Assembly: GCA_002347365.1 (NCBI GenBank)
Contig: DDWT01000019.1
Location: 5,681 to 11,163 of the forward strand
Direction of reading: 5' to 3'
DNA: 5,483 nt
From: Actinobacteria bacterium UBA2279
GTDB lineage: Bacteria > Actinomycetota > Coriobacteriia > Anaerosomatales > Anaerosomataceae
The notes beneath the pieces are model-generated. The model was not told the origin of the DNA, did not search any database, and saw only the letters and a list, made by a program, of their open reading frames with translations. Positions 5,417 through 5,483 of this stretch are shown in pieces; position 1 is the stretch's first letter, and each line of letters starts with the position of its first letter. Position numbers and translations under genes: made by a program.

Positions 5417-5483
5417 AACCGGAACTCATAGCAGAATTGCTTGCCAAGGCCGGAACGCTGATGGAGGCGCTGCCCTGGATCAA
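5413..5483 (+). CDS. argB: Acetylglutamate kinase, N-terminal fragment cut by window edge
   Basis: Only 23 codons and two bases are visible. The product starts MKPELIAELLAKAG and continues with TLMEALPWI, which fits the N-terminal helix of acetylglutamate kinase, where an LxEALPYI-like stretch precedes the first strand and the glycine-rich KYGG motif. That motif and all catalytic residues lie beyond the window. The enzyme phosphorylates N-acetylglutamate with ATP, producing the substrate of ArgC, and in cyclic-pathway organisms it is often the arginine-inhibited step. The start codon overlaps the argJ stop in ATGA (5413-5416) and has a GGGGAG Shine-Dalgarno eight bases upstream. The identification rests on this short stretch plus the conserved argC-argJ-argB order. 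Confidence 0.85.
   Translation, partial: MKPELIAELLAKAGTLMEALPWI

Noticed and set aside
1..5483. Mobile elements, CRISPR arrays, tRNA/rRNA genes or a novel defence-type system
   Set aside because: No tandem spaced repeats, transposase motifs, terminal repeats or RNA-gene patterns were seen. The window is almost fully occupied by recognisable housekeeping genes.

Overview
The window is a stretch of high-GC bacterial chromosome made of housekeeping genes, all on the + strand and tightly packed. It holds the 3' part of pheS and the complete pheT (the two subunits of phenylalanyl-tRNA synthetase). A 132-base non-coding gap follows, then the start of an arginine-biosynthesis operon: complete argC, complete argJ and the first 23 codons of argB. 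The order pheS-pheT-argC-argJ-argB is, from general knowledge, characteristic of Actinomycetota (Mycobacterium and Streptomyces keep pheST next to argCJB). The PheS C-terminus, with its compact four-cysteine insert and Firmicutes-like tail, suggests a deep-branching lineage such as Coriobacteriia or relatives rather than Streptomyces or Mycobacterium. That placement is inference, not proof.

Layout: 1-524 pheS (5' end outside the window); 525-571 spacer with a strong ribosome binding site; 572-3010 pheT; 3011-3142 the only sizeable non-coding region, clearly AT-richer than its surroundings (22 G/C in bases 3011-3070); 3143-4177 argC; 4190-5416 argJ; 5413 to the window end argB, overlapping argJ by ATGA. 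PheS and PheT form the alpha2-beta2 enzyme that charges tRNA-Phe. ArgC (N-acetyl-glutamyl-phosphate reductase), ArgJ (glutamate/ornithine acetyltransferase) and ArgB (acetylglutamate kinase) carry out the acetylated steps from glutamate to ornithine. With ArgJ present the acetyl group is recycled (the cyclic pathway).

I see no mobile element, CRISPR array, tRNA/rRNA gene or novel protein system. The part that rewards a second look is the pheT-argC gap. It contains a good sigma-70-like promoter (TTGACT, 18 bp, TAGAAT). A perfect 7+7 inverted repeat is centred on the -35 element, with half-sites resembling actinobacterial ArgR sites. A short complementary segment could fold over the argC Shine-Dalgarno sequence, but only in transcripts that start upstream of the argC promoter. 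Together these suggest that argC is regulated independently of pheST and is translationally insulated from read-through. No factor-independent terminator separates the two operons.
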